Assembly: GCF_023554255.2 (NCBI RefSeq)
Contig: NZ_JAMJWD020000001.1
Span: 960,755 to 1,024,754, forward strand
DNA from: Phyllobacterium sp. 21LDTY02-6
Lineage (GTDB): Bacteria > Pseudomonadota > Alphaproteobacteria > Rhizobiales > Rhizobiaceae
DNA length: 64,000 nt
Direction: 5' to 3'
In this document: in pieces, positions 1 to 7,317 of the stretch
Numbering within the stretch: the stretch's first letter is position 1
How the letters are laid out: each line of letters opens with the position of its first letter
The notes under the pieces: model-generated
The model's database searches: none
Told to the model about the DNA's origin: nothing
What the model saw: only the letters and a program-made list of their open reading frames with translations
Program-made: the position numbers and the translations under genes

Positions 1-137
1 ATGTGCCGGCGAAGGGCGAGACGGCCGACGAGCTGCTTGCGTCCGCCTACGAGATCGAGATCGCCGGCAGCCGCGTGCGGGCCGAGGCCTCGCTGCGGCC
101 GATGTACGATCCGAAGGCGGAGCGGGTGCGCCTGTAG
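1..137 (+). CDS. C-terminal fragment of a GcvT-like / FAD-dependent oxidoreductase protein
   Basis: The window opens inside a plus-strand frame that ends with TAG at 135-137; about 44 codons are visible and the 5' part lies outside. The visible end contains a short beta-strand pattern (YEIEIAG) followed by LRPMYDPKAERVRL. This resembles the C-terminal barrel of aminomethyltransferase-like (GcvT) domains found in dimethylglycine/sarcosine dehydrogenase-type proteins, which often end with a DPKGER-like motif. The family call is inference from a very short stretch; the existence of a coding end is fairly sure because the frame is codon-rich and free of stops. Confidence 0.5.
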   Translation, partial: VPAKGETADELLASAYEIEIAGSRVRAEASLRPMYDPKAERVRL

Positions 138-344
138 CGCACTCGCCAAAGGAAAATCGCGCCGTTGCGACGACGTGAACAGCCGCGCCGCCGGCCGGGA
201 AATGCCGCCGCAAAGCCCTAATTTTTTATGAATTCAAAGGTCATTAACCAAGCGTATTCAGGAGACGTTCATCTTTTTTTGTTAAGTTTTAACCAATTGA
301 TCGTAACGGCTCCGGCCGGCGCCCAATGTACCAAGGTGAATGAA

Positions 345-488
345 ATGACTGTAATCTTCCAGCTGCGCGATACGCTTCGTATCGTCCGTGAATTCGTAGT
401 GCCGTCCTACCGTCCCGAACGCCACTATATGCGGGGCCCGGGACCGGCTTGTGCCCAACGCAACCATGGCGGTCACGTTCAGGCATAA
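345..488 (+). CDS. possible 47-residue small protein, unknown function
   Basis: An ATG at 345 is preceded by a good ribosome binding site (AAGGTG at 333-338, six bases before the start) and opens a 47-codon frame ending at 488. The product is basic, starts MTVIFQLRDTLRIV and has a proline-, tyrosine- and glycine-rich second half (PSYRPERHYMRGPGP). I do not recognise the family and see no signal peptide or membrane segment. The frame overlaps the last ten bases of the convergent ABM monooxygenase gene. The A+T-rich stretch at 220-300 could hold its promoter. It could be a chance frame; the ribosome binding site is the main support. Confidence 0.35.
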   Translation: MTVIFQLRDTLRIVREFVVPSYRPERHYMRGPGPACAQRNHGGHVQA

Positions 489-826
489 TGAATTGTCCGC
501 GAATCGAGCGGCGCTTCATCGCGCGCACGCAGGCCGTAATCGCGCATGACGGCCGCAACCCGAAGCCGATAGTCGGCAAATATGCCGGCGCGGCCCTCGG
601 CCTGGGCGGCCCGGTGCGCCTCCGTGCTGCGCCAGGCCGCGACTGAGGCCTCGTCCCGCCAGAAGGAGAGCGACAGATAGCGCCCTTCATTGGCCAGGCT
701 TCGAAACCTTTCCATTGAAATGAAACCATCCATCTTTTCCAGAATCGGCCGCAGTTCGGCGGCCGTCTCGAAATAGCTCGGGCCTTGCCCCTCGGCGGGT
801 TCGACTTCGAATATCACGGCGATCAT
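479..826 (-). CDS. antibiotic biosynthesis monooxygenase (ABM) domain protein
   Basis: The 115-residue product is a single ferredoxin-like ABM domain: MIAVIFEVEPAEG at the start, a helix with LRPILEKMDGF, and a strand with YLSLSFWRDEASVAAW, the usual pattern of small dimeric heme- or quinone-type monooxygenases. The substrate cannot be told. Its ATG overlaps the stop codon of the upstream NIPSNAP gene (ATGA), so the two are translationally coupled and probably act together. They lie downstream of a TRAP transporter cluster on the same strand. ABM proteins may also be stress-related without a known reaction. Confidence 0.85.
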   Translation of the reverse strand: MIAVIFEVEPAEGQGPSYFETAAELRPILEKMDGFISMERFRSLANEGRYLSLSFWRDEASVAAWRSTEAHRAAQAEGRAGIFADYRLRVAAVMRDYGLRARDEAPLDSRTIHYA

Positions 827-1149
827 CGCTTCGCCTCCCGGCCCTGGCCTTCGACCCGGCGCAGGAAGATGCGGTCTTCCCGGCGGATGAAGCGGCGCTC
901 CCGCGAAAACTCGTAATTGGCGCGGCCGAGCGGATCGGCCAGCAGGCGCAGGCGATATCGCTCATAGGCCGCGAGATCGTCGATATCGTAAAGACCATAG
1001 GCCGTGGTCGCCGAGCCCTCATGCGGGGCGAAATAGCCGATCAGGTCGGCGCCGCACCGCGGGATGGCCTCGTTCCAATTCTGTGCATATTGCTCGAACG
1101 CCTCCTTCTGGAAGGGGTCGATCTCATAGCGGATGAAGCAGGTAATCAT
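823..1149 (-). CDS. NIPSNAP family protein
   Basis: This 108-residue protein starts MITCFIRYEIDPFQ and contains the NIPSNAP pattern of an alpha/beta barrel dimer (FEQYAQNWNEAIPRCGADLIGYF, here split by family-typical spacing, then a YERYR helix). I chose the ATG at 1149 because GGAG lies just upstream (about 1158-1161); the open frame upstream has no support. NIPSNAP and ABM proteins share the dimeric ferredoxin-like fold, and here the two genes overlap by four bases. The reaction is unknown; small-molecule binding or oxidation of the compound imported by the neighbouring TRAP system is an inference from position only. Confidence 0.8.
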   Translation of the reverse strand: MITCFIRYEIDPFQKEAFEQYAQNWNEAIPRCGADLIGYFAPHEGSATTAYGLYDIDDLAAYERYRLRLLADPLGRANYEFSRERRFIRREDRIFLRRVEGQGREAKR

Positions 1150-1225
1150 CGGGTCACTCCGTTTGTGGAACGACCTCACTCCTAGACCGCCGGCAGGGCC
1201 GGATGCTTCGACCATGGCCGAAGTG

Positions 1226-1606
1226 TCACCCCTCGCGGCAGACCTTGATGCTGACCGGATCGTCGGAGACGGCCGCGATCTCGCGGCAGTCGCCGGCGGC
1301 GCAGAATTCCCAGCCGGCGGAGGTGGTGCCGGACGAGGCGAGGACGAGCTTCTTCTGCGGCGGCACGTCGGGCTTGAATATCCACCAGCCATCCTTCAGC
1401 TCGGAGCCGGGCGGCGGTTCCATGCCGGCGCCCGAACCCTTGACGCGCGCCTCGACGATCTGCAGCGCTTCCTCGCCGACGGTCCAGCTCTCCTGCCAGC
1501 GGGTCTTTTCCACCGAATGGGTCCAGGAGAGCGTGAAGGCAGTCGCCGCAATGGTGATTGTTTTGCCGGCGGCAAGAAGGCAAAGGCTCATCAGGCGATA
1601 CTCCAT
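1226..1606 (-). CDS. DUF1850 domain-containing protein
   Basis: The 126-residue product has a short hydrophobic N-terminus (CLLAAGKTITIAATAF), consistent with a signal or anchor, then HSVEKTRWQESW and a C-terminal CAAGDCREI motif typical of DUF1850. This family is repeatedly found next to TAXI-type TRAP transporters, as here: it follows the fused TRAP permease by 94 bases on the same strand. Its role is unknown; an accessory periplasmic function for the transporter is likely from context. The two cysteines of the CAAGDC motif are close enough to form a disulfide. Confidence 0.8.
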   Translation of the reverse strand: MEYRLMSLCLLAAGKTITIAATAFTLSWTHSVEKTRWQESWTVGEEALQIVEARVKGSGAGMEPPPGSELKDGWWIFKPDVPPQKKLVLASSGTTSAGWEFCAAGDCREIAAVSDDPVSIKVCREG

Positions 1607-1700
1607 TCGCTCGGCAGGGACGGCACATCATGAACCGCTGCCGGACGGATATTCGTCCAGCTTGCGCAAGGTTTCAACCCCATGGCCGAGGCGGGGGCCG

Positions 1701-3800
1701 TCAGGCGGGATGCAGCGTGTCGCGGGTGGAGCGTGCGCGCCAGAGATGCTGGCCGATCAACAGCGCCGCGAGCGCGAAGCCGGCCTCGTCGGTGAGCGGC
1801 AGCGCCAGCACCAGCAGCCCGGCGGCTGCGGCGGCGACGATCCGCTCCCAGATGGCGAGATGGGTCTTGAGGAAGCCGACGACCGCCGCGCCGAACAGGA
1901 CGATGCCGAGGCAGGCCTTGATCAGGATATAGACGACCTCCACCGGATAGCCGAACGTCGCCGCCATCGGCCCGGCATCCTGCAGCATGAGCGCCGGCGT
2001 ATAGACGGCCATGAACGGCACCACGAAGCCGGCGATGGCGAGCTTGGACGCCTGGATGGCGATCTTCATGCCCGAAGTCTTGGCCATGGGCGCGGCGGCG
2101 AAGGCGGCGAGGGCCACCGGCGGCGTCAGGTCGGCCATGATGCCGAAATAGAACACGAACATGTGGCTGACGAGCAGCGGCACGCCGAGTTCCAGCAGCG
2201 CCGGGCCGGCCAGCGAGGAGGTGATGATGTAATTGGGGATCGTCGGGATGCCCATGCCGAGAACGAGGCAGGTCAGCATGGTCAGGACCAGCGAAAGGAA
2301 CAGATTGTCCTTGCCGATGCTGATGATCGCGCCGATGAAGGTGGAGGCGATGCCTGTCAGCGTCAGCGTGCCGATGACGATGCCGACAATGGCGCAGGCT
2401 ATGCCGACGGGCAGGGCGTTCTTCGCGCCCTCGGCCAGCGAATCGCGGCAGATCACCAGGGTCTCGCGCCCGCCCTTGAAGAGCAGGCAGGCGAGAATCA
2501 GCCCGCCGAGCACCAGCACGAGAATATTGACGCCATATTTGAGGAAGGCCGCGGCCCCGAGGCCGAGCGCGATCCAGAACACGATGCGGAACGCCATCGG
2601 CCCGATCAGCGCCGCGAGCGGCGTGCCGAGGATGAGGACGATCGTCAGCGCCAGTCCCATCGTGCCGGCGAAGATCGGCGTATAGCCCGCAAAGAGCAGG
2701 TAGACGAGCGCCGCGAGTGGCAGGACCAGCGGCCAGTGTTCGCGCACCGCCGCCCACGGATTGGGCAGGCTCGCCTTGTCCATGCCCTTGAGGCCGCTTT
2801 TGCCGGATTCGAGATAGACCATCCAGAAACAGGCGCCGAAATAGAGAAAGGCGGGAATGAGCGCGGCCTTGACCACTTCGGCATAGGGCACGTTCAGCGT
2901 TTCGGCCATGATGAAGGCCACGGCGCCCATGACCGGCGGCATGATCTGGCCGCCCATGGACGAGGTGGCTTCGACGCCGCCGGCAAAGGCCGAACGGAAG
3001 CCGAAGCGCTTCATCAGCGGAATGGTGAACTGGCCGCTGGCGACGACATTGGCGACGCCGGAGCCGGAAATCGTTCCCATCAGCGCCGACGAGAGCACGC
3101 AGACCTGAGCCGGGCCGCCGCGAACGCCGCCGACGAGGCCGAGGGCGAAATCGTTGAACAGGGCGATCATGCCCGCCCGCTCGAGAAAGGCGGCGAAGAC
3201 GACGAAGATGAAGATATAGGCGGCCGAGACATAGACCGGCGTGCCGTAGATACCTTCTGTGCCGAAGGCGAAATGGTCGATGATCTGCTCGACCGTATAG
3301 CCGCGATGCACGAAGGGATCAGGCAGATATTGCCCGGTGAGGGAATAGAGCAGGAAGAGCCCGGCGATGATGGCGAGCGGCAGGCCCATCAGCCGCCGCG
3401 CCGCTTCGAACACCAGAACGATGAGAATGGCGCCGACGGTCAGGTCGACCGGATTGAGAAAGCCGGAGCGCTGGATCAGTGGAAAATAGAATATCCAGTT
3501 ATAGAGGCCGGTGCCGAAGCCGATGATGCCGAGGAGCCACAGCACCGCCTTGCCCCAGCTGGTCTGCGCCCGCAGGTTTCCGAGCAGCACGAAGCCGAGC
3601 AGCAACAGGAAGCCGACATGCATGGCGCGCTGCACCTGGCTCGGCAGATTGCCATAGGCGGCAAGATAGAGCTGGAACAGCGAGAAGCAGATCGCGATAC
3701 CATAGGCGATCCTTCCCGAAAGCCCGCTGCCGAAACCTTCGGGCAGGCCCTCGATGATTTCCTCTTCGTGCTGTGCCTGCTGCTCTGCCTTCTGTACCAT
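1701..3800 (-). CDS. TRAP transporter fused permease (DctQ-DctM fusion, 4TM/12TM type)
   Basis: This 699-residue integral membrane protein carries the fused small and large permease subunits of a TAXI-type TRAP (tripartite ATP-independent periplasmic) transporter. Many hydrophobic helices are visible, with family motifs such as GVANVVASGQFTIPLMKR, ATSSMGGQIMPPVMGA and, further on, MGIPTIPNYI. A C-terminal extension after about residue 600 matches the usual DUF3394 region. I chose the ATG at 3800 because GGGGAG lies six bases upstream; a GTG at 3815 would add five residues. It lies 80 bases downstream of the TAXI binding protein gene. The substrate is not predictable; organic acids are usual for the family. 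Confidence 0.93.
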   Translation of the reverse strand: MVQKAEQQAQHEEEIIEGLPEGFGSGLSGRIAYGIAICFSLFQLYLAAYGNLPSQVQRAMHVGFLLLLGFVLLGNLRAQTSWGKAVLWLLGIIGFGTGLYNWIFYFPLIQRSGFLNPVDLTVGAILIVLVFEAARRLMGLPLAIIAGLFLLYSLTGQYLPDPFVHRGYTVEQIIDHFAFGTEGIYGTPVYVSAAYIFIFVVFAAFLERAGMIALFNDFALGLVGGVRGGPAQVCVLSSALMGTISGSGVANVVASGQFTIPLMKRFGFRSAFAGGVEATSSMGGQIMPPVMGAVAFIMAETLNVPYAEVVKAALIPAFLYFGACFWMVYLESGKSGLKGMDKASLPNPWAAVREHWPLVLPLAALVYLLFAGYTPIFAGTMGLALTIVLILGTPLAALIGPMAFRIVFWIALGLGAAAFLKYGVNILVLVLGGLILACLLFKGGRETLVICRDSLAEGAKNALPVGIACAIVGIVIGTLTLTGIASTFIGAIISIGKDNLFLSLVLTMLTCLVLGMGIPTIPNYIITSSLAGPALLELGVPLLVSHMFVFYFGIMADLTPPVALAAFAAAPMAKTSGMKIAIQASKLAIAGFVVPFMAVYTPALMLQDAGPMAATFGYPVEVVYILIKACLGIVLFGAAVVGFLKTHLAIWERIVAAAAAGLLVLALPLTDEAGFALAALLIGQHLWRARSTRDTLHPA

Positions 3801-3880
3801 CTTGCTCCCCCGCACCGGTATTTACGAATGGCTTCCGCCGCCTGCCCGATGGAAAGCGGCGGAAATCCCGAATATTCTGC

Positions 3881-4840
3881 TTATTTCAGGATGCCTTTTT
3901 CCTTGTAGTAGCGTTCGGCACCCGGATGCAGCGGTATCGGCAGGCCGGCGGTGGCGTTCTCGAGCTTGATCGCCTTCGCCGCCGCATGGGACGAGGCGAG
4001 CTTTTCGACGTTTTCGAACAGCAGCTTGGTCATCTGGTAGGCGGTCTCCTCGGAAACGCCGTCATGCGAGACGAGGATATTGCCGACGGCGGCGGTCGGC
4101 ACGTCTTCCGTCTGGCCGTCATAGGTGCCGGCCGGGATGACTACCGAAAGATAGGGCGCGCCGATCTTGGCAACGGTTTCGGCCGGCACTGCGACCACGT
4201 TGATCGGCAGCGAGGTGGCGAGATCGCGGATCGAGGCGACGCCGAGGCCCGCCGATTGCAATGTCGCGTCCAATTGCCGGTTCTTGATCAGCTCGACCGA
4301 TTCGGCGAAGGGAAGATATTCGATCTTGCCCAGATCCTTGTAGGTCATGCCCAACGCATCGAAGATCGAGCGGGCATTGAGCTCGGTGCCGGAAGCCGGG
4401 GCGCCGACGGAGAGCGACTTGCCCTTGAGGTCGGCAATGGTCTTGACGCCCGAATCCTTGCTCGCGACGATCTGGATGTAGTTCGGATAGATGGCCGCGA
4501 TGGCGCGGAGCTTGTCGAGCTTGGCGGGGAAGCCGGCTTCCTGGTTGCCTTCCCAGCCGAGCTTGACCGAATCCGCCAGCGCGAAGCCGATCTCGCCCTT
4601 GCCCTGCTGCAGCAGATTGAGGTTCTCGACCGATGCCTTGGTCGCCTGCACCTGCGTGCGGGCGCCCTCGATGCCCTGGCCGTAGATTTCCGACAGCGCG
4701 ACGCCGAGCGGATAATAGACGCCGGAGGTCCCGCCGGTGAGGACATTGATGAATTCCGCCGCATTCGCGGTCAATGTGGACATTCCCATCGACAGCACGA
4801 CCGCGCCTGCGGCAAGCAATCTGGACTTGATCTGCAACAT
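3881..4840 (-). CDS. TAXI family TRAP transporter solute-binding protein
   Basis: The 319-residue product has a signal peptide (residues 1-27, ending STLTANA) and the TAXI family start of the mature protein, INVLTGGTSGVYYPLG, followed by ATKASVENLNLL. It is the periplasmic receptor that hands solute to the fused permease encoded next. The start at 4840 has GGGAGG at the right distance (upstream bases 4845-4850). The gene is the first of a minus-strand series (TAXI, permease, DUF1850, NIPSNAP, ABM) and is divergent from an ArsR-type regulator, which may control it. TAXI proteins often bind glutamate-like or other organic acids; the ligand here is unknown. Confidence 0.95.
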   Translation of the reverse strand: MLQIKSRLLAAGAVVLSMGMSTLTANAAEFINVLTGGTSGVYYPLGVALSEIYGQGIEGARTQVQATKASVENLNLLQQGKGEIGFALADSVKLGWEGNQEAGFPAKLDKLRAIAAIYPNYIQIVASKDSGVKTIADLKGKSLSVGAPASGTELNARSIFDALGMTYKDLGKIEYLPFAESVELIKNRQLDATLQSAGLGVASIRDLATSLPINVVAVPAETVAKIGAPYLSVVIPAGTYDGQTEDVPTAAVGNILVSHDGVSEETAYQMTKLLFENVEKLASSHAAAKAIKLENATAGLPIPLHPGAERYYKEKGILK

Positions 4841-4989
4841 GAGGCCTCCCAACCTTATATGCGGCGCCGGCCATTCCGGCCCCCGCTTTGGACGGGCATT
4901 GTTAGTGGCAGATGAAAATTTGCCAACCTTTTATTTGCCTCACCGCACAGATTGCCCCAGCATCCGGTGCTGTGGATAGTTCGGCGGGC

Positions 4990-5005
4990 TTCGAAGCATT
5001 TCGAA
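4990..5005. promoter_or_regulatory. paired TTCGAA palindromes, candidate ArsR-type operator
   Basis: The sequence TTCGAA-GCAT-TTCGAA is a 16-base inverted repeat in the divergent region between the TAXI gene and the ArsR regulator, 45 bases before the regulator's start codon. Autoregulators of the ArsR family bind such imperfect palindromes near their own promoters. No strong sigma-70 boxes were matched to it, so the assignment is tentative. Confidence 0.3.
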
Positions 5006-5049
5006 CCGGGCCGTTGCATGATCCAGCGACAATCGAAGGAACCGACCCC

Positions 5050-5754
5050 ATGGCCAACACTGCGCGCTTCGCCGAAATCGCCGCCCTTGCCGGAGATCCC
5101 GGCCGGGCCAGCATGCTCTACGGCCTGATGGACGGCCGCGCCCTGACCGCATCCGAACTGGCGCAACTGGCCGGGATAACCGCGCAAACCGCCAGCAGCC
5201 ATCTGACCCGGATGACCGATGCCGGGCTTCTCACCGTCGAGAAGCAGGGCCGGCACCGCTATCACCGGCTCGCTTCGGCCGCCGTCGCGCAGATGATCGA
5301 GAGCATCATGCAGCTGGCGGCGCCGCCGGCCCCGGCGAGGAGCGTCAGGACCGGGCCGCGCGATGCGGCGCTGCGGGCAGGGCGCACCTGCTACGATCAC
5401 CTGGCCGGGCATCTCGGCGTTTCCATCGCCGATTCGCTGGCGCGCGACGGGCATCTGGAGTTCAATGGCGATGCGGCCGAGATCACCGCGAGCGGGCTTG
5501 CCCTGCTGCGCAATGCCGGGCTCGACGCCGATGCGATGGCGAAACGCGGCCGCATCCTCTGCCGGCCGTGCCTCGACTGGAGCGAGCGCCGCCCGCACCT
5601 CGCCGGCGCGCTGGGCGCAGCGCTTTGCAGCCATTGTTTCGACCGGGGCTGGGTCCGGCGGATCGAAGGCACGCGCGCGGTTTCGGTCACGCCGAACGGA
5701 CGGCGCCAGCTGCGCGAGACATTCGGCGTGACACTGGATGCGGTGGAGATGTGA
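5050..5754 (+). CDS. ArsR family transcriptional regulator
   Basis: The 234-residue protein has an N-terminal winged helix-turn-helix (residues about 10-80) with the ArsR pattern SELAQLAGITAQTASSHL followed by the wing LLTVEKQGRHRYHRL. The long C-terminal half contains CRPCLDWSERRPHL and a LCSHCFDRGW motif seen in a subgroup of 220-240 residue ArsR proteins; the cysteines could bind a metal or sense oxidation. I chose the ATG at 5050 (AAGGA upstream) rather than the upstream in-frame ATG at 4912, because the HTH then starts at the usual place. It is divergent from the TRAP cluster, a plausible target. Confidence 0.85.
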   Translation: MANTARFAEIAALAGDPGRASMLYGLMDGRALTASELAQLAGITAQTASSHLTRMTDAGLLTVEKQGRHRYHRLASAAVAQMIESIMQLAAPPAPARSVRTGPRDAALRAGRTCYDHLAGHLGVSIADSLARDGHLEFNGDAAEITASGLALLRNAGLDADAMAKRGRILCRPCLDWSERRPHLAGALGAALCSHCFDRGWVRRIEGTRAVSVTPNGRRQLRETFGVTLDAVEM

Positions 5755-5767
5755 GTGCGGGGGAGCG

Positions 5768-6343
5768 TTAAAGACTGGAGAGCGCCTGCTCGGCCACTGC
5801 CTCCAGCATTTCGCGGCTGAAACCGGCCTTGGCCTGCACTGCGATGCCGTGGGAAACAGCCAGGATGAACGCGGCAAGAGCCGCGGGCCTCGCGGTTTCC
5901 GGCAGGTCTCCCTCGGCCCTGGCGCGTTCGAAACGCTCGCGCAATTGCACCTCGCCGACCGCGCGGGCGTCGATCAGCGCCTGCCGGATAGGCTCCGCCT
6001 CGTCCGATCCCGCCAGCGCGCCATTGATGCCGAGGCAGCCGCGATGCGCGGGGTAGCGCGTATTGAGATCCACCGCATTATAAAGGACATGCGCCGCCAC
6101 TGAGCGGGCCGTGGGCATCTGCAGCGCTGCCGGGATGAAATCGAGGTAGCGCTCGTAATAACGGTCCAGCGCCTTGCGAAACAGCGCTTCCTTGTTGCCG
6201 AAGGCCGAATAGAGCGCAGGCCGTTCCACGCCGGTCGCTTCCGTGAGATCGGCATAGGAGGCGCCCTCATAGCCCTTGCGCCAGAAGACGCACAGCGCTG
6301 CCTCCAGTGCTTTTTCCACGTCGAATTCGCGATGCCGGCCCAT
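5768..6343 (-). CDS. TetR/AcrR family transcriptional regulator
   Basis: This 191-residue protein starts MGRHREFDVEKALEAAL and has the TetR N-terminal helix-turn-helix (residues about 8-55) with GYEGASYADLTEATGVERPALYSAFGNKEALF in family order, of which YADLTEATGV and LYSAFGNKEAL are the most typical pieces. The C-terminal part (CLGINGALAG) matches the YsiA-like ligand domain that follows CxxxN patterns. It is divergent from an SDR gene, and the intergenic region contains two copies of a TAACG-N2-CGTTA palindrome. The likely role is repression of itself and of the SDR gene; the effector is unknown. Confidence 0.92.
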   Translation of the reverse strand: MGRHREFDVEKALEAALCVFWRKGYEGASYADLTEATGVERPALYSAFGNKEALFRKALDRYYERYLDFIPAALQMPTARSVAAHVLYNAVDLNTRYPAHRGCLGINGALAGSDEAEPIRQALIDARAVGEVQLRERFERARAEGDLPETARPAALAAFILAVSHGIAVQAKAGFSREMLEAVAEQALSSL

Positions 6344-6365
6344 CAGCCCAATCCAGCCTTTTTCA

Positions 6366-6377
6366 TAACGACCGTTA
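6366..6377. promoter_or_regulatory. TetR operator copy 1 (TAACG-N2-CGTTA)
   Basis: The sequence TAACGACCGTTA is a palindrome with five-base arms, 23 bases upstream of the tetR start codon. A second copy with the same arms lies at 6426-6437, so both sides of the divergent promoter region carry one site. Confidence 0.7.
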
Positions 6378-6386
6378 ATAAACCAC

Positions 6387-6414
6387 TTGACAGCACTTGT
6401 CCATATTTCATACC
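6387..6414 (+). promoter_or_regulatory. candidate promoter for the SDR gene
   Basis: A perfect TTGACA lies at 6387-6392 and CATACC at 6409-6414 with a 16-base spacer. The -10 match is weak. The element lies between the two TetR operators, as expected for a repressed divergent promoter. Confidence 0.4.
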
Positions 6415-6425
6415 AGTCGTTACAA

Positions 6426-6437
6426 TAACGGTCGTTA
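6426..6437. promoter_or_regulatory. TetR operator copy 2 (TAACG-N2-CGTTA)
   Basis: TAACGGTCGTTA has the same arms as the copy at 6366-6377; the flanking bases match in inverted orientation (ATAACGACCGTTA on the other strand). The centres are exactly 60 bases apart, close to six helical turns, which would place bound dimers on the same DNA face. Confidence 0.7.
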
Positions 6438-6487
6438 TGAAACCCATCAGCTGTTCCGGAGACGCTGATCCAACAAGGAAATCCATC

Positions 6488-7243
6488 ATGTCGAATCTAT
6501 TGAAGGGCAAGGTTGCACTGGTCACCGGCGGTTCGCGCGGGCTTGGCGCAGCCATTGCCGAAGCGCTTGCCGATGAGGGTGCGGACGTTGCGATCAGCTA
6601 CGTCGCGTCGGCGGAAAAGGCCGAGGCCGTGGTTGAAAGGCTGAAGGCGAAAGGTGTGCGGGCCCTGGCGGTCCGCAGCGACCAGGCCGATACGGCCGCC
6701 GCGAGGCCGCTGGTCGAAAAGGTGGTTGCGCATTTCGGCAAGCTCGACATCCTCGTCAACAATGCCGCGATCGCGGTGCAGGGCAGGACGGTCGACGATC
6801 CGGAGCTCGATACGGTCAATCTCGATCACCAATGGCAGGTCAACGTCATGGGCGCCGTGGCGACGACGCGCGCGGCGGCGGCGGTATTGCCGGATGGCGG
6901 CCGCATCATCTTCATCGGCTCGCTCCTCGGCAGCCGCATTCCGTTCGCCGGCGTTGCCGATTATGCCGGCACCAAGTCGGCGATCGCCGGCTATGCCAAG
7001 GGCGTCGCGCGCGATCTTGGCGGGCGCAACATCACCGTCAACATAGTGCAGCCCGGCATCATGCCGACGGACATGGCCGCCGAGGTGCGCGACAAGCTCC
7101 CGGACGCCATCATGGACCTGCATCCGATCCGCCGGATCGCCACGCTCGAGGAAGTATCCGCCCTCGTCACATTCCTCGCCGGGCCGAACGGCGGCTATAT
7201 CACCGGCGGAGTGATCGACGTGGCCGGCGGCCTGCAGGTCTGA
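6488..7243 (+). CDS. SDR family oxidoreductase (FabG-like)
   Basis: This 251-residue short-chain dehydrogenase/reductase has the cofactor motif TGGSRGLGAAIAEAL near residues 13-27, NNAAIA near residue 90, the catalytic tyrosine in DYAGTKSAIAGYAKG (YxxxK) and the C-terminal ITGGVIDVAGG. These are the features of classical FabG-type SDRs using NAD(P)H. I chose the ATG at 6488 (MSNLLKGKVALVTGG) because an AAGGAAA precedes it. The gene is divergent from the TetR regulator and follows its operators, so it is probably induced by the regulator's ligand. The substrate is unknown. Confidence 0.92.
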   Translation: MSNLLKGKVALVTGGSRGLGAAIAEALADEGADVAISYVASAEKAEAVVERLKAKGVRALAVRSDQADTAAARPLVEKVVAHFGKLDILVNNAAIAVQGRTVDDPELDTVNLDHQWQVNVMGAVATTRAAAAVLPDGGRIIFIGSLLGSRIPFAGVADYAGTKSAIAGYAKGVARDLGGRNITVNIVQPGIMPTDMAAEVRDKLPDAIMDLHPIRRIATLEEVSALVTFLAGPNGGYITGGVIDVAGGLQV

Positions 7244-7261
7244 GCGCTTCTGGCGATTCGT

Positions 7262-7287
7262 GGAGGGGGTGGGGCACCACTCCCTCC
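7262..7287. terminator. hairpin between two convergent SDR genes
   Basis: An inverted repeat with 11-base arms and one mismatch (7262-7272 and 7277-7287, loop GGCA) lies between the ends of the two convergent SDR genes. There is no clear T-run on either side, so it is only a possible bidirectional terminator. Confidence 0.4.
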
Positions 7288-7317
7288 ATCTCGGGGTTCA
7301 GTGGAGCGAAGTGGCCC

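Noticed and set aside
1203-3908. 901-codon plus-strand open frame opposite the TRAP permease gene
   Set aside because: Product is low-complexity (His, Arg, Asp, Glu, Gln rich), without motifs; it is the antisense shadow of a well-supported high-G+C gene.
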